Shown piece after piece: positions 1-7,459 of a stretch of 64,000 nucleotides of DNA. The position numbers and the translations under genes were made by a program. This DNA is from CAVUCH01 sp963763095 (GTDB taxonomy: Bacteria > Acidobacteriota > Vicinamibacteria > Vicinamibacterales > JAENWD01), in NCBI GenBank assembly GCA_963763095.1, contig CAVXNR010000030.1, positions 124,001 to 188,000 of the forward strand, read 5' to 3'. How positions within the stretch are numbered: position 1 is the first letter of the stretch; each line of letters begins with the position of its first letter. The notes beneath the pieces are model-generated. The model searched no databases and had not been told where the DNA came from. It saw only the letters and a list, made by a program, of their open reading frames with translations.

Positions 1-537
1 GCGCACTTCGGCCGTGCGCCCTTCTTCCGGCTGCTCGCCAAAGGACACGCGGCCGAGGAGGCGCTCGAGGAAATCGTCGTCGCATCCGGCATGCTCTCGA
101 AGGATCGGGTGGGCGCGATCATCGCCATCGAGCGGGAGATCGGGTTGCGCAACTACATCGAGGGCGGCATTCCCCTGGACGCCAAGGTGAGCTACGACCT
201 GCTGGTGACAATCTTCAACACCGAATCGCCGCTGCACGATGGCGCCGTCATCGTGCAGGACGATCGGATCGCCGCCGCCGCCTGTTTTCTACCGCTGACC
301 GTCAACCCGCGCCTGAGCCGCGAGCTCGGGTCGCGTCACCGGGCAGCGATTGGCCTTACCGAAGAGAACGATTCCGTCGCCGTGGTGGTCTCGGAGGAAA
401 CCGGCAAGATTTCCCTGGTGCTGGACGGCGCCATCGAGCGCGGGCTCACCCAGGACGAGCTGCGGACACGTTTGCGCCGGCTGGTCTCGTACGGACGGAG
501 CGGCATGCGCGCGCGGCGATGGCTCTCGTTCGGCTGA
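1..537 (+). CDS. cdaA: Diadenylate cyclase CdaA, 5'-partial
   Basis: The reading frame is open from the first base, so the start lies outside the window; 178 residues are visible. This is the catalytic DAC domain that condenses two ATP into the second messenger c-di-AMP. The DGA motif is seen in LHDGAVIV (codons at about 235-258) and the RHR motif in SRHRAAIG (RHR at 334-342). CdaA-type cyclases have three N-terminal membrane helices, which would lie to the left of the window. The gene overlaps the next one, a YbbR-domain protein, by 19 bases, and glmM follows. The cdaA-cdaR-glmM order is the known module that ties c-di-AMP to peptidoglycan precursor supply, so CdaA is preferred over DisA or CdaS. 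Confidence 0.93.
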   Translation, partial: AHFGRAPFFRLLAKGHAAEEALEEIVVASGMLSKDRVGAIIAIEREIGLRNYIEGGIPLDAKVSYDLLVTIFNTESPLHDGAVIVQDDRIAAAACFLPLTVNPRLSRELGSRHRAAIGLTEENDSVAVVVSEETGKISLVLDGAIERGLTQDELRTRLRRLVSYGRSGMRARRWLSFG

Positions 538-1448
538 TGGCAATGCAGGTGCTCCGGCATGTCGGTCTGAAATTGCTGTCGCTCGCGCTGGCCGTGCTGC
601 TGTGGTTGCTCGTGGCCGGCCAGAAGGAGGCGGAGCGTTCGCTGCGGGTCCCGCTCGAATTCCGGAACATGCCCGGGTCACTCGAGATGATTGGGGAGCC
701 GCCCAGCTTCGTCGACGTGCGCGTGAAAGGTCCGTCGACGACGCTTGGCCAGCTGCGTGGAACCGAGTTGATCGTAACGGTCGAGCTCTCGACCGCGCGG
801 CCGGGCCGGCGGATGTTCCACCTGCTCCCGGATCACGTGACGACCCCAGTGGGCGTGCGCGCGCTCGCGGTGGTCCCTCCCACCGTTCCGCTCATGTTCG
901 AAGCATCCGCCACCAAAAGGGTGCCGGTCGTACCCGCGATCGATGGCGACCCCGCCGAAGGTTACGCGCGCGGCCGCGTGACCGCTTCACCCGCATCCGT
1001 CGAAGTCGTCGGGCCGGAGAGTGTAATCAAGCAGCTCACCGAGGCGACCACCGAACCCGTGAACCTGCGCGGCGCGATGGGCCGTGTTCGCGATACCGTC
1101 ACCATCGGAGTCGCCGAGTCGAGCGTGCGCCTGAAGATCCCGACGAATGCCGTCGTCGTCGTGGACGTCAACCCGGCCCCGGTGCACCACACGATTCGCG
1201 GTGTGCCCATTCTCCTGCGGCACCTCCAGCGCGGCCTCCGGGCCACGGTCGTGCCGTCCGAGGTCGTCGTCAGGGCCCGGGGGGCTGCCGGCGTGGTCAC
1301 GGGGTTGGCGGCCGAACGGGTCCCTGCGTTCGTCGATCTCAACGGACTGAACCGGGGACGATACAATCTTCCCGTGCGTACCGACGCGACCGCCGGGTTC
1401 AGCATCACGGCGACCGATCCCGCCGCAGTCCAGGTCACCATCAAGTAG
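519..1448 (+). CDS. cdaR: CdaA regulatory protein CdaR (YbbR-domain)
   Basis: A 309-residue protein with one N-terminal membrane helix (about residues 17-33, LLSLALAVLLWLLVAG) followed by an extracytoplasmic region of YbbR repeats. The repeats are recognisable by recurring segments such as SVEVVGPESVIKQL and VDVRVKGPS. In the known family CdaR binds CdaA at the membrane and modulates its cyclase activity. ATGs at 519, 537 and 543 are all possible starts; 519 is used because it overlaps the end of cdaA, as expected for coupled genes, but 537 would also leave the membrane helix intact. glmM begins 9 bases after the stop. Confidence 0.9.
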   Translation: MALVRLMAMQVLRHVGLKLLSLALAVLLWLLVAGQKEAERSLRVPLEFRNMPGSLEMIGEPPSFVDVRVKGPSTTLGQLRGTELIVTVELSTARPGRRMFHLLPDHVTTPVGVRALAVVPPTVPLMFEASATKRVPVVPAIDGDPAEGYARGRVTASPASVEVVGPESVIKQLTEATTEPVNLRGAMGRVRDTVTIGVAESSVRLKIPTNAVVVVDVNPAPVHHTIRGVPILLRHLQRGLRATVVPSEVVVRARGAAGVVTGLAAERVPAFVDLNGLNRGRYNLPVRTDATAGFSITATDPAAVQVTIK

Positions 1449-1457
1449 CGCCTCCTC

Positions 1458-2792
1458 ATGTCCACACGTTTGTTTGGCACCGATGGGGTTCGCGGACGCG
1501 CGGGCACATACCCTCTGGATCATGTCACGGTGCGGCGCATCGGCGCGGCGCTGGTCCGTGCGCTGCCGCCGGGCGCCGCGCGTGTGCTCATCGGCCGCGA
1601 TACGCGCGAATCTGGCCTGTGGCTCGAGCGTGAGCTGGCGCATGGCGCGCGCGCCTGCGGAGCGGAGGTCGTGAGCGCCGGCGTGATCCCGACGCCCGGA
1701 GTCGCCTACCTGACGCGGTCGAGCGACTTCACCGCCGGGGTCGTCATCTCGGCCTCGCACAACCCATTCGAAGACAACGGCATCAAGGTGTTCTCCGGCG
1801 GCGGCGAGAAGTTCAGCGAGGACCTCGAACGGCACGTCGAGAGCATCGTCGCCGATGCCTCGTGGGACGTCCCCGCCGGCGATGCGGACGCCGTTCCCGG
1901 CGAAGCCCTCGTCGACCGCTATCTCGCCCACGTTCGAGAGGCACTGCCCGATGCCGGGATGCTGGCCGGCGCGCGGGTTGCCGTGGACTGTGCGAACGGC
2001 GCGACCACGACGGTGGCGCCGCGGTTGTTCCGCGATCTCGGCCTGGATGTGACGCTCATCGGCGACAAGCCGGATGGCCGGAACATCAACCTGCACTCCG
2101 GTTCCACTCATCCCGAGGTGCTGGCATCGCTGGTTCTCGAGAGAGGGCACCGGCTGGGGGTGGCCTTCGACGGTGACGGAGACCGCGCGATTTTCGTGGA
2201 CGAGCACGGGCGCGTCGTGGATGGCGACGCGGTGATGCTGATGTGCGCGCGCCGCCTGCAGGCGGAAGGCCGTCTCAAGGGCGAGGCGGTCGTTGCTACG
2301 GTGATGAGCAACATTGGCCTCGAGCTGGCGCTGCGGGACAGCGGCATCGAACTCGTGCGCTGCCAGGTCGGTGACAAATACGTGATGGAGGAACTGCTGA
2401 AGCGGGATCTCTCGCTTGGCGGTGAGCAGTCAGGGCACGTCATCTTCACCGAGCACCTGTTCACGGGCGACGGCCTGGTCACGGCCTTGAACGTGTTGCG
2501 CGTGATGCGCGAGACGGGACGCAGCCTTGGCGAGCTCGCGTCCGACCTCACCAGCTTCCCGCAGGTGCTGGTGAACGTCCGCGTGCAGCGGAAGGCCGAT
2601 CTGCGGGAGGTGCCGGAAATAGCGGCGGTTGTCGACCGCGTCGAGGCGCAGCTCGCGGGTCATGGACGACTGCTCGTCCGGTACTCGGGCACCGAGCCGC
2701 TGCTCCGGATCATGCTCGAGGGTCGCGACTCGGCCGAGATTCGCGCGTGGGCTGGCGAGATTGCGGAGGCCGTCCGCACGCACCTCGCCTGA
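1458..2792 (+). CDS. glmM: Phosphoglucosamine mutase
   Basis: Converts glucosamine-6-phosphate to glucosamine-1-phosphate for UDP-GlcNAc, hence peptidoglycan and LPS. At 444 residues it has the usual family length. It starts with the diagnostic LFGTDGVRG. The catalytic serine lies in SASHNPFEDNGIKVF (about residue 100) and the Mg-binding loop DGDGDR near residue 240. The C-terminal phosphate-binding loop is RYSGTEPLLRIM. It closes the cdaA-cdaR-glmM module; in characterised bacteria GlmM binds and inhibits CdaA. This is the bacterial GlmM type, unlike the two divergent phosphohexomutases at 7.8-10.6 kb. Confidence 0.97.
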   Translation: MSTRLFGTDGVRGRAGTYPLDHVTVRRIGAALVRALPPGAARVLIGRDTRESGLWLERELAHGARACGAEVVSAGVIPTPGVAYLTRSSDFTAGVVISASHNPFEDNGIKVFSGGGEKFSEDLERHVESIVADASWDVPAGDADAVPGEALVDRYLAHVREALPDAGMLAGARVAVDCANGATTTVAPRLFRDLGLDVTLIGDKPDGRNINLHSGSTHPEVLASLVLERGHRLGVAFDGDGDRAIFVDEHGRVVDGDAVMLMCARRLQAEGRLKGEAVVATVMSNIGLELALRDSGIELVRCQVGDKYVMEELLKRDLSLGGEQSGHVIFTEHLFTGDGLVTALNVLRVMRETGRSLGELASDLTSFPQVLVNVRVQRKADLREVPEIAAVVDRVEAQLAGHGRLLVRYSGTEPLLRIMLEGRDSAEIRAWAGEIAEAVRTHLA

Positions 2793-2800
2793 CACAGGAC

Positions 2801-3553
2801 ATGGTCCGGCTCAGCGTCAACGTCAACAAGGTCGCCACCCTCCGCAACTCCCGGGGCGGGCACGTCCCGTCCGTCACGGAGGCTGTCCGCGTGTGTGTGG
2901 GGGCTGGTGCTCCCGGGATCACCGTGCACCCGAGGGCGGACAACCGCCACATCACGCTCGCCGACGTTCGCGACGTGGCGGCGGAGCTCGCGCCGCTCGC
3001 GGGCCGAATCGAATACAACATCGAGGGGGACCCCCGGGAAGACCTGGTGACGCTCGTGTGCGAAGTGCGCGCCGATCAAGCCACGCTGGTGCCGGTCATG
3101 CCGGGGGAGCGCACCAGCCAGGCAGGCTGGCGGCTGGATACGCCGCCCGCGCACCTCCGCCGGGTGATCGACCGGCTGCACCAGGCCGGGGTGCGCGTCA
3201 GCCTGTTCGTGGACCCCGAGCCGCCCGCGATCGACTGGGCGGCGTCGCTCGGCGCCGACCGCGTGGAGCTTTATACAGAGCCGTACGCGCGCGCGTTCGA
3301 ACAGGGGGGCGCCGCGCGCGCGGCTGCTCTCGCACGGTACACCCGTGCGGCGACCCACGCCCACGACCGCGATCTCGGTGTGAACGCCGGCCACGATCTC
3401 GACCTGGACAACCTGCCGCTGTTCTCCACGGTGCCGCACATCGTGGAGGTTTCGATCGGCCACGCGCTGATCAGCCGTGCCCTGTTCGTGGGGTTGGATC
3501 GTGCGGTCCGTGAGTACATCGCCGCGGCCGCCGGGCCGGATTCAGCCGGGTGA
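2801..3553 (+). CDS. pdxJ: Pyridoxine 5'-phosphate synthase
   Basis: Condenses 1-deoxyxylulose-5-phosphate with 3-amino-2-oxopropyl phosphate to form pyridoxine 5'-phosphate in the DXP-dependent vitamin B6 pathway. The 250-residue TIM barrel opens with the family signature (M)VRLSVNVNKVATLRNSRGG and contains GITVHPRADNRHI, the phosphate/substrate loop EYNIEG and the late GVNAGHDLDLDNL. An upstream in-frame start at 2747 would overlap glmM by 46 bases and add 18 residues that do not look like the family, so ATG 2801, 8 bases after the glmM stop, is chosen. The stop overlaps the GTG of the following hydrolase (GTGA). Confidence 0.96.
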   Translation: MVRLSVNVNKVATLRNSRGGHVPSVTEAVRVCVGAGAPGITVHPRADNRHITLADVRDVAAELAPLAGRIEYNIEGDPREDLVTLVCEVRADQATLVPVMPGERTSQAGWRLDTPPAHLRRVIDRLHQAGVRVSLFVDPEPPAIDWAASLGADRVELYTEPYARAFEQGGAARAAALARYTRAATHAHDRDLGVNAGHDLDLDNLPLFSTVPHIVEVSIGHALISRALFVGLDRAVREYIAAAAGPDSAG

Positions 3554-4254
3554 CCCGCACCGCCTGGCTTGCCGGCGGCCTCGCGGCATGCTTGCTGTGG
3601 CCCGTCCCCGCGCACGCCGCGCGCACTGTGAGCTTCCGCGCGGCTGACGGCACCCATCTCTCGGCGTCGCTCTATGAGCCAGACCGCCCTCCCGCTCCCG
3701 GCATCGTGCTGATCCACATGCTCACCCGCTCACGCGGCGACTGGGACGAAACAGCCCAGCGCCTGCGCGACGCGGGGTTCGTCGCGCTGGCACTCGACCT
3801 GCGGGGCCACGGCGAGTCGTCGGGTGCGGGTTCGCACGGCGCGGCGCTCGGGCCCATGCTGCAGGACGTGCAGGCCGCCCTCGCGTTCGTCAGGGGCCAG
3901 GGGACGGTTGCTCCAGGGCGCCTCGGCCTCGCAGGCGCATCGGCGGGTGCCAACCTCGCCGCCATGGCAGCCGGCGCCGACAGGTCGGTGCGATCCCTCG
4001 TGCTGCTGTCGGTGACGACCGACTATCGAGGGCTAAAGACGGAGCCGTCGCTGCGACGTTTCGAAGGGTCCGTGCTGTTTCTGGCCGGCAGCAACGATGC
4101 TTACGCGCTGCGCTCCGCGCGCGCCCTCGCGGGATCGACCACCCGCCGAAACGTCGAGACGTTCGAGGACGCCGGGCACGGCACCCTCATGCTGCAGCGC
4201 CGGCCCGAGCTGGTGGACCGGCTGGTGAACTGGTTCCGGCAGACGCTGTTTTGA
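3550..4254 (+). CDS. Secreted alpha/beta hydrolase (dienelactone hydrolase-like)
   Basis: A 234-residue protein starting at GTG inside the pdxJ stop (GTGA overlap). It has a cleavable signal peptide ending near PAHAA, followed by one alpha/beta-hydrolase domain. The nucleophile elbow is GASAG (Ser at about residue 135), the acid is probably the Asp of LAGSNDAYA, and the histidine is in EDAGHGTLML near the C-terminus. RGHGES in the oxyanion region fits the family. Substrate cannot be inferred; periplasmic esterase or peptidase-like activity is possible. Coupling to pdxJ seems positional rather than functional. Confidence 0.82.
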   Translation: MTRTAWLAGGLAACLLWPVPAHAARTVSFRAADGTHLSASLYEPDRPPAPGIVLIHMLTRSRGDWDETAQRLRDAGFVALALDLRGHGESSGAGSHGAALGPMLQDVQAALAFVRGQGTVAPGRLGLAGASAGANLAAMAAGADRSVRSLVLLSVTTDYRGLKTEPSLRRFEGSVLFLAGSNDAYALRSARALAGSTTRRNVETFEDAGHGTLMLQRRPELVDRLVNWFRQTLF

Positions 4255-4256
4255 AC

Positions 4257-4420
4257 GGGGGCTAAAGGGCTAAGGGCAAAGGGCTGAAGGCCAAGGGCCA
4301 AGGGCCAAGGGCTAAGGGCTAAGGGCTAAGGGCTTAAGGAAAGGGCTGAAGGGAAAGAGGCCTTGGAACTTGGCCGTTAGCCTTTAGCCTTTAGCCCTTA
4401 GCCCTTAGCCCTTAGCCCTC
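4257..4420. repeat. GGGCTAA/TTAGCCC heptanucleotide hairpin element
   Basis: Between the hydrolase stop and the TPR gene lie about 11 degenerate copies of GGGCTAA (4259-4345; variants GGGCCAA, GGGCTGAA, GGGCAAA). A 30-base centre follows, then six copies of the reverse complement TTAGCCC/TTAGCCT (4377-4418). The arms can fold into a very long imperfect hairpin. The design is the same as two unrelated elements at 7703-7823 and 19710-19873, and a one-armed GGGCTAA tract lies at 15266-15329. No coding potential is seen. Confidence 0.85.
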
Positions 4421-4478
4421 CATGAGTCCTGCACGATATGATGACAGTGCTCTCGTCCACAGCAGCGCCCTCGAGCTC

Positions 4479-5093
4479 ATGAAGTCCGAATCCATTGTGT
4501 TTGGCGTGGCCGGTGCGTTCTTCGGCCTGATCGCCGGGTGGCTGATCGGCAGCCAGCACGCCACCGTCCGTGCGCCGACGCCGCCTGCGCAGGCAGCTGC
4601 CGCACCGTCGGGGTCGGGCGGCAGTGCCCCCGCGCCGCGGCTCGACGAGCAGGAAGCGAAGCGCCTGGAGGACATCGCGCGATCGGATCCGGCGAACGCT
4701 ACACCGCGGGCGCAGCTCGGCAACCTCTATTTCGACGCTGAAAAATACGACCTGGCCATCCAGTGGTACCAAGAGGCGCTCAAGCTCGATCCGACCAACC
4801 CCGACGTCAGCACGGATCTTGGCGTCAGCTACTACTACTCGAACCAGCCTGACCGCGCGCTGGCGCAATTTACGCACTCGCTGGAGATCGAGCCGAAGCA
4901 CACGAAGACGATGCTGAATCAGGGCATCGTGCTCGCCTTCGGCAAGCAGGACCTGGACGGTGCGAGCAAAGCGTGGCAGCGGGTCGTGGAGCTTGCGCCG
5001 AACACGCCGGAGGGCCAGGCAGCCCGCCGTGCGCTCGAGAGCATGAAGTCGGCTCATCCCGACGTGAACCCCGCGCCCCCCGGCACCAACTGA
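4479..5093 (+). CDS. Membrane-anchored TPR protein
   Basis: A 204-residue protein with an N-terminal membrane anchor (SIVFGVAGAFFGLIAGWLIG), an Ala/Pro/Gly-rich linker and about three tetratricopeptide repeats (AQLGNLYFDAEKYDLAIQWY, DLGVSYYYSNQPDRALAQF and a third near GIVLAFGKQDLDGA). TPRs act as protein-protein scaffolds; the partner is unknown. ATG 4422 is also in frame but lies directly at the end of the repeat element and would put a polar stretch before the anchor, so 4479 is preferred; the ribosome site is weak for both. The YHS-like protein follows 11 bases later. Confidence 0.75.
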   Translation: MKSESIVFGVAGAFFGLIAGWLIGSQHATVRAPTPPAQAAAAPSGSGGSAPAPRLDEQEAKRLEDIARSDPANATPRAQLGNLYFDAEKYDLAIQWYQEALKLDPTNPDVSTDLGVSYYYSNQPDRALAQFTHSLEIEPKHTKTMLNQGIVLAFGKQDLDGASKAWQRVVELAPNTPEGQAARRALESMKSAHPDVNPAPPGTN

Positions 5094-5104
5094 GGCCCCG
5101 TTCC

Positions 5105-5383
5105 GTGATTCGGCTGCTCCTCTTCTTTCTGCTCGTGCTGTTCGTCGGGAGGGCCCTGTGGCGCCTGCTGTCCGGGGTGGTCGAGGGCGCCGCGGCCGCT
5201 GGCCCGCGCCGCGCCCGCACACCCGAGCGCGGCACTCGGATGGTGCGCGACCCGATTTGCGGCACGTTCGTGGTACAGTCGCGCGCGCTGAGCGCTGACA
5301 GCCGCGGCGAGACTGCCTGGTTCTGCTCCGAAGACTGCCGACGCAAGTGGCAGGTGGGCAGGCGTTCAGCGCGCGCAGACTGA
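5105..5383 (+). CDS. Small membrane protein with YHS/TRASH-like metal motif
   Basis: A 92-residue protein read from GTG 5105. One N-terminal membrane helix (LLLFFLLVLFVGRALWRLL) leads into a basic linker and a C-terminal motif MVRDPICGTFV...WFCSEDCRRKW, giving Cys at about residue 59 and a CxxxC pair near 78-82. This matches the YHS/TRASH type of small metal-binding knuckle and the PP0621-like family of uncharacterised proteins. A longer open frame exists upstream to 4973, but that part shadows the TPR gene. It sits 2 bases upstream of the BMC aldolase and may share its transcript; no functional link is known. Confidence 0.72.
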   Translation: MIRLLLFFLLVLFVGRALWRLLSGVVEGAAAAGPRRARTPERGTRMVRDPICGTFVVQSRALSADSRGETAWFCSEDCRRKWQVGRRSARAD

Positions 5384-5385
5384 TC

Positions 5386-6261
5386 ATGTCCCTTCCCCGT
5401 GAGCCCGAGCTCCGCGATGGCATCGTCGAAGTGGGGCGACGGCTGTACGCGCGCGGATACGTCGCCAGCAACGACGGCAATATCAGCGTGCGCCTCGAAG
5501 AGGGGCGTCTCCTCACGACACCGAAGAGCGTCTCCAAAGGGTTCATGACCCCGGAGATGATGGTTGTCACGGACCTCGCCGGGAAGAAGATCTCCGGCGA
5601 GCGCGATCCCTCGTCCGAGCTGCTGATGCACCTGGAGGTGTATCGCAACCGGCCGGACGTCAGAGCCGTGGTGCACGCGCATCCGCCACTGGCGACCGGG
5701 TTCGCCGTCGCCGGCATCCCGCTCGACCGCGCCGTGCTGGCGGAGGTGATCACCACACTCGGCAGCATCCCGATCGCGCAGTACGGCACCCCGTCCACGC
5801 AGGAACTGCCGGATGCGGTGCGGCAGTACATCAAGGCGCACGATGGTCTGCTGCTCGCGAATCACGGCGCGCTGACCGTCGCGCACGAGCTGTTCGCCGC
5901 GTATTACAAGATGGAGACCATCGAGCACTTCGCCAGGATCAGCCTGGTCGCGCGCATGCTCGGTGGAGAACGCCTCCTGTCCCAGGATGAAGTCCTGCGG
6001 CTGCAGTCGCTTCGCGGGATGTATGGCATCGCGGCACCCGCGCCCATTTGCCTGGACGATGCGCCCGCGGGCGGCGATGCTGCATGCCAGTTCCTTCGCG
6101 CGCCGGACGTGCCGGGTGCACGGCTCGTGAGCGAGGAGCGCGCCGAGATGGTGATGTCCCCCCGGACGCGCGACGCGCGGCCCGGCGACGACGAGGAAAT
6201 TCGGATAACATACCGCGAGCTGACGGCCCTCATCGAGGATGCCGTCCGGCAGCTGCGGTAG
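5386..6261 (+). CDS. Class II aldolase (FucA-like), predicted BMC cargo
   Basis: A 291-residue protein of the class II aldolase/adducin family, which cleaves sugar 1-phosphates such as L-fuculose- or L-rhamnulose-1-phosphate into DHAP and lactaldehyde. The active site looks intact: phosphate-binding SNDGNIS (about residue 22-28) and TPKSVSKG, the acid in PSSELLMHLE, zinc ligands HAHPP (about residue 102-104) and a third His in LLLANHGAL. E. coli FucA is about 215 residues; here about 75 extra residues follow, ending in the amphipathic helix ITYRELTALIEDAVRQL, which resembles encapsulation peptides that target enzymes into microcompartments (inference). Shell genes follow directly. Similar aldolases mark the fucose/rhamnose PVM-type BMCs of Planctomycetes and Verrucomicrobia. 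Confidence 0.88.
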   Translation: MSLPREPELRDGIVEVGRRLYARGYVASNDGNISVRLEEGRLLTTPKSVSKGFMTPEMMVVTDLAGKKISGERDPSSELLMHLEVYRNRPDVRAVVHAHPPLATGFAVAGIPLDRAVLAEVITTLGSIPIAQYGTPSTQELPDAVRQYIKAHDGLLLANHGALTVAHELFAAYYKMETIEHFARISLVARMLGGERLLSQDEVLRLQSLRGMYGIAAPAPICLDDAPAGGDAACQFLRAPDVPGARLVSEERAEMVMSPRTRDARPGDDEEIRITYRELTALIEDAVRQLR

Positions 6262-6278
6262 TTCTGGAGGCAGACGCG

Positions 6279-6563
6279 ATGGGTGAAGCGCTGGGGATGG
6301 TCGAAACCAAGGGTCTCGTCGCCATGATCGAGGCGGCGGATGCCATGGTGAAAGCCGCAAAGGTCACGCTGGTCGGCTGGGAGAAAATCGGGGCCGGGTA
6401 CGTGACCGCAATCGTGCGCGGCGATGTCGCGGCCGTGAAGGCGGCCACCGACGCGGGCGCGGCGGCGGCACGTCGCGTGGGCGAGCTGGTGTCGGTGCAC
6501 GTCATCCCGAGGCCGCACGCGAACCTCGAAGACGCGCTGCCGATCGGCAAGGCACAGAAGTAG
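6279..6563 (+). CDS. BMC-domain hexameric shell protein (BMC-H)
   Basis: A 94-residue single-BMC-domain protein of the PduA/CsoS1/EutM type, forming hexameric tiles of a protein shell. It opens with the family start EALGMVETKGLVAMIEAADAM and carries the pore-lining segment KIGAGYVTAIVRGD, where GAG replaces the common GSG around the central pore. The C-terminus is short, without an extension. A good ribosome site (TGGAGG) precedes ATG 6279, 17 bases after the aldolase stop. It is the only hexamer gene in the window against three pentamer genes. Confidence 0.97.
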   Translation: MGEALGMVETKGLVAMIEAADAMVKAAKVTLVGWEKIGAGYVTAIVRGDVAAVKAATDAGAAAARRVGELVSVHVIPRPHANLEDALPIGKAQK

Positions 6564-6592
6564 GTCTGGCCTCCTGACGCCCGTCAGGCCCC

Positions 6593-6865
6593 ATGCTCCT
6601 CGCCAAGATCGTCGGGACGGTGGTTGCCACGCGCAAGGACCCGCGCCTCGAGAGCGCCAAGCTGCTCGTGGCCCGTGGCATGGATCCGCAGGGAAACCCG
6701 GAAGGCAACTACCTCGTGGCCATCGACACGGTCGACGCCGGAGTCGGGGAGACCGTGCTGATCGTGAGCGGCAGCTCCGCGCGCATGGCGTCAGGCCTGA
6801 AGGACTGTCCCGTCGACGCCGCCATCGTCGGCATCATCGACGAGATCGAAATGCAGGGCAGCTGA
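6593..6865 (+). CDS. BMC vertex protein (EutN/CcmL family, BMC-P) copy 1
   Basis: A 90-residue pentameric vertex protein. It starts with the family pattern MLLAKIVGTVVATRKDP, has the central NYLVAIDTVDAGVGETVLIVSGSSAR and ends with PVDAAIVGIIDEIE. Pentamers cap the twelve vertices of the shell. Of the three BMC-P copies this is closest to the usual consensus, including the SGSSAR loop. It lies 29 bases after the hexamer gene and the next copy begins one base after its stop. Confidence 0.95.
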   Translation: MLLAKIVGTVVATRKDPRLESAKLLVARGMDPQGNPEGNYLVAIDTVDAGVGETVLIVSGSSARMASGLKDCPVDAAIVGIIDEIEMQGS

Positions 6866-6866
6866 C

Positions 6867-7133
6867 ATGCAGCTGGCGCGCGTCATCGGCGACGTCATCG
6901 CGACGCTGAAGGATCCGGAGCTCGCGGCGTTGAAGCTGCTCATCCTGCAGCCGCTTGGTCCAGATAAGCAGCCGGCTGGCCGCACGCTGGTCGCGGCGGA
7001 TGCGGTCGGAGCAGGGGTTGGAGAAATCGTGTTTTTCGTTCGCGGGCGTGAAGCTTCGTTTCCGTTCCATCCCGCGGAAGCCCCTGTCGACGCTGGCATC
7101 GTCGGGATCGTCGACCATTGGGAGATGGTCTGA
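6867..7133 (+). CDS. BMC vertex protein (EutN/CcmL family, BMC-P) copy 2
   Basis: An 88-residue paralogue: MQLARVIGDVIATLKDPE at the start, AADAVGAGVGEIVFFVRG in the centre and PVDAGIVGIVDHWEMV at the end. The loop usually reading SGSSAR is replaced by RGREASFPFHPAEA, so its surface or pore-facing face should differ from copy 1. Starting one base after the previous stop, it is probably translated by reinitiation. Confidence 0.94.
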   Translation: MQLARVIGDVIATLKDPELAALKLLILQPLGPDKQPAGRTLVAADAVGAGVGEIVFFVRGREASFPFHPAEAPVDAGIVGIVDHWEMV

Positions 7134-7171
7134 ACGCCCCGCCCTGATCCGCATCCGGAGTCCTGTCCCGC

Positions 7172-7459
7172 ATGCAACTCGCCCTCGTCGTCGGGACCAT
7201 CGTGGCGACTCAGAAGCATCGCCGCTTCGAAGGCGCGACGCTGCTGCTCGTGCAGCCGATTACGCCCGATGAGACACCCCGCGGCCCGATGCTGCTGGCG
7301 GTGGACACGGTCGGAGCAGGCGTGAGGGAAAAGGTGCTGATCGTGCTCGATGGCAAGGCCGCGGCAGACGCCATGGGGCGGCGGGGTACGCCCGTCGATG
7401 CCGCCATTCTCGGTATCGTGGATCGCGTCGATTGCGATCCCGCGCTCATGCAGCCATGA
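7172..7459 (+). CDS. BMC vertex protein (EutN/CcmL family, BMC-P) copy 3
   Basis: A 95-residue paralogue: MQLALVVGTIVATQKHRRFEG, AVDTVGAGVREKVLIVLDGKAA and PVDAAILGIVDRVD. The C-terminal tail CDPALMQP is longer than in the other two copies. Three divergent BMC-P genes beside a single BMC-H gene are characteristic of some non-classical BMC loci, where the copies may form mixed vertices. Its stop codon overlaps the ATG of the next gene (ATGA at 7456-7459), implying coupled translation. Confidence 0.94.
   Translation: MQLALVVGTIVATQKHRRFEGATLLLVQPITPDETPRGPMLLAVDTVGAGVREKVLIVLDGKAAADAMGRRGTPVDAAILGIVDRVDCDPALMQP

Noticed and set aside
350..1633. Long open frames overlapping cdaR and glmM in other frames, and similar ones throughout
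   Set aside because: They are Arg/Ala/Pro-rich shadows expected from high GC and do not resemble any family.
4257..4420. Telomere-like repeat implying a chromosome end
   Set aside because: The GGGCTAA copies are degenerate, paired with their complement and flanked by genes on both sides; this is an internal repeat.
5105..5383. Secretion of the YHS-like protein as part of a copper or BMC system
   Set aside because: The Cys motif and membrane anchor are real, but no copper genes are nearby and adjacency to the aldolase alone is not evidence.
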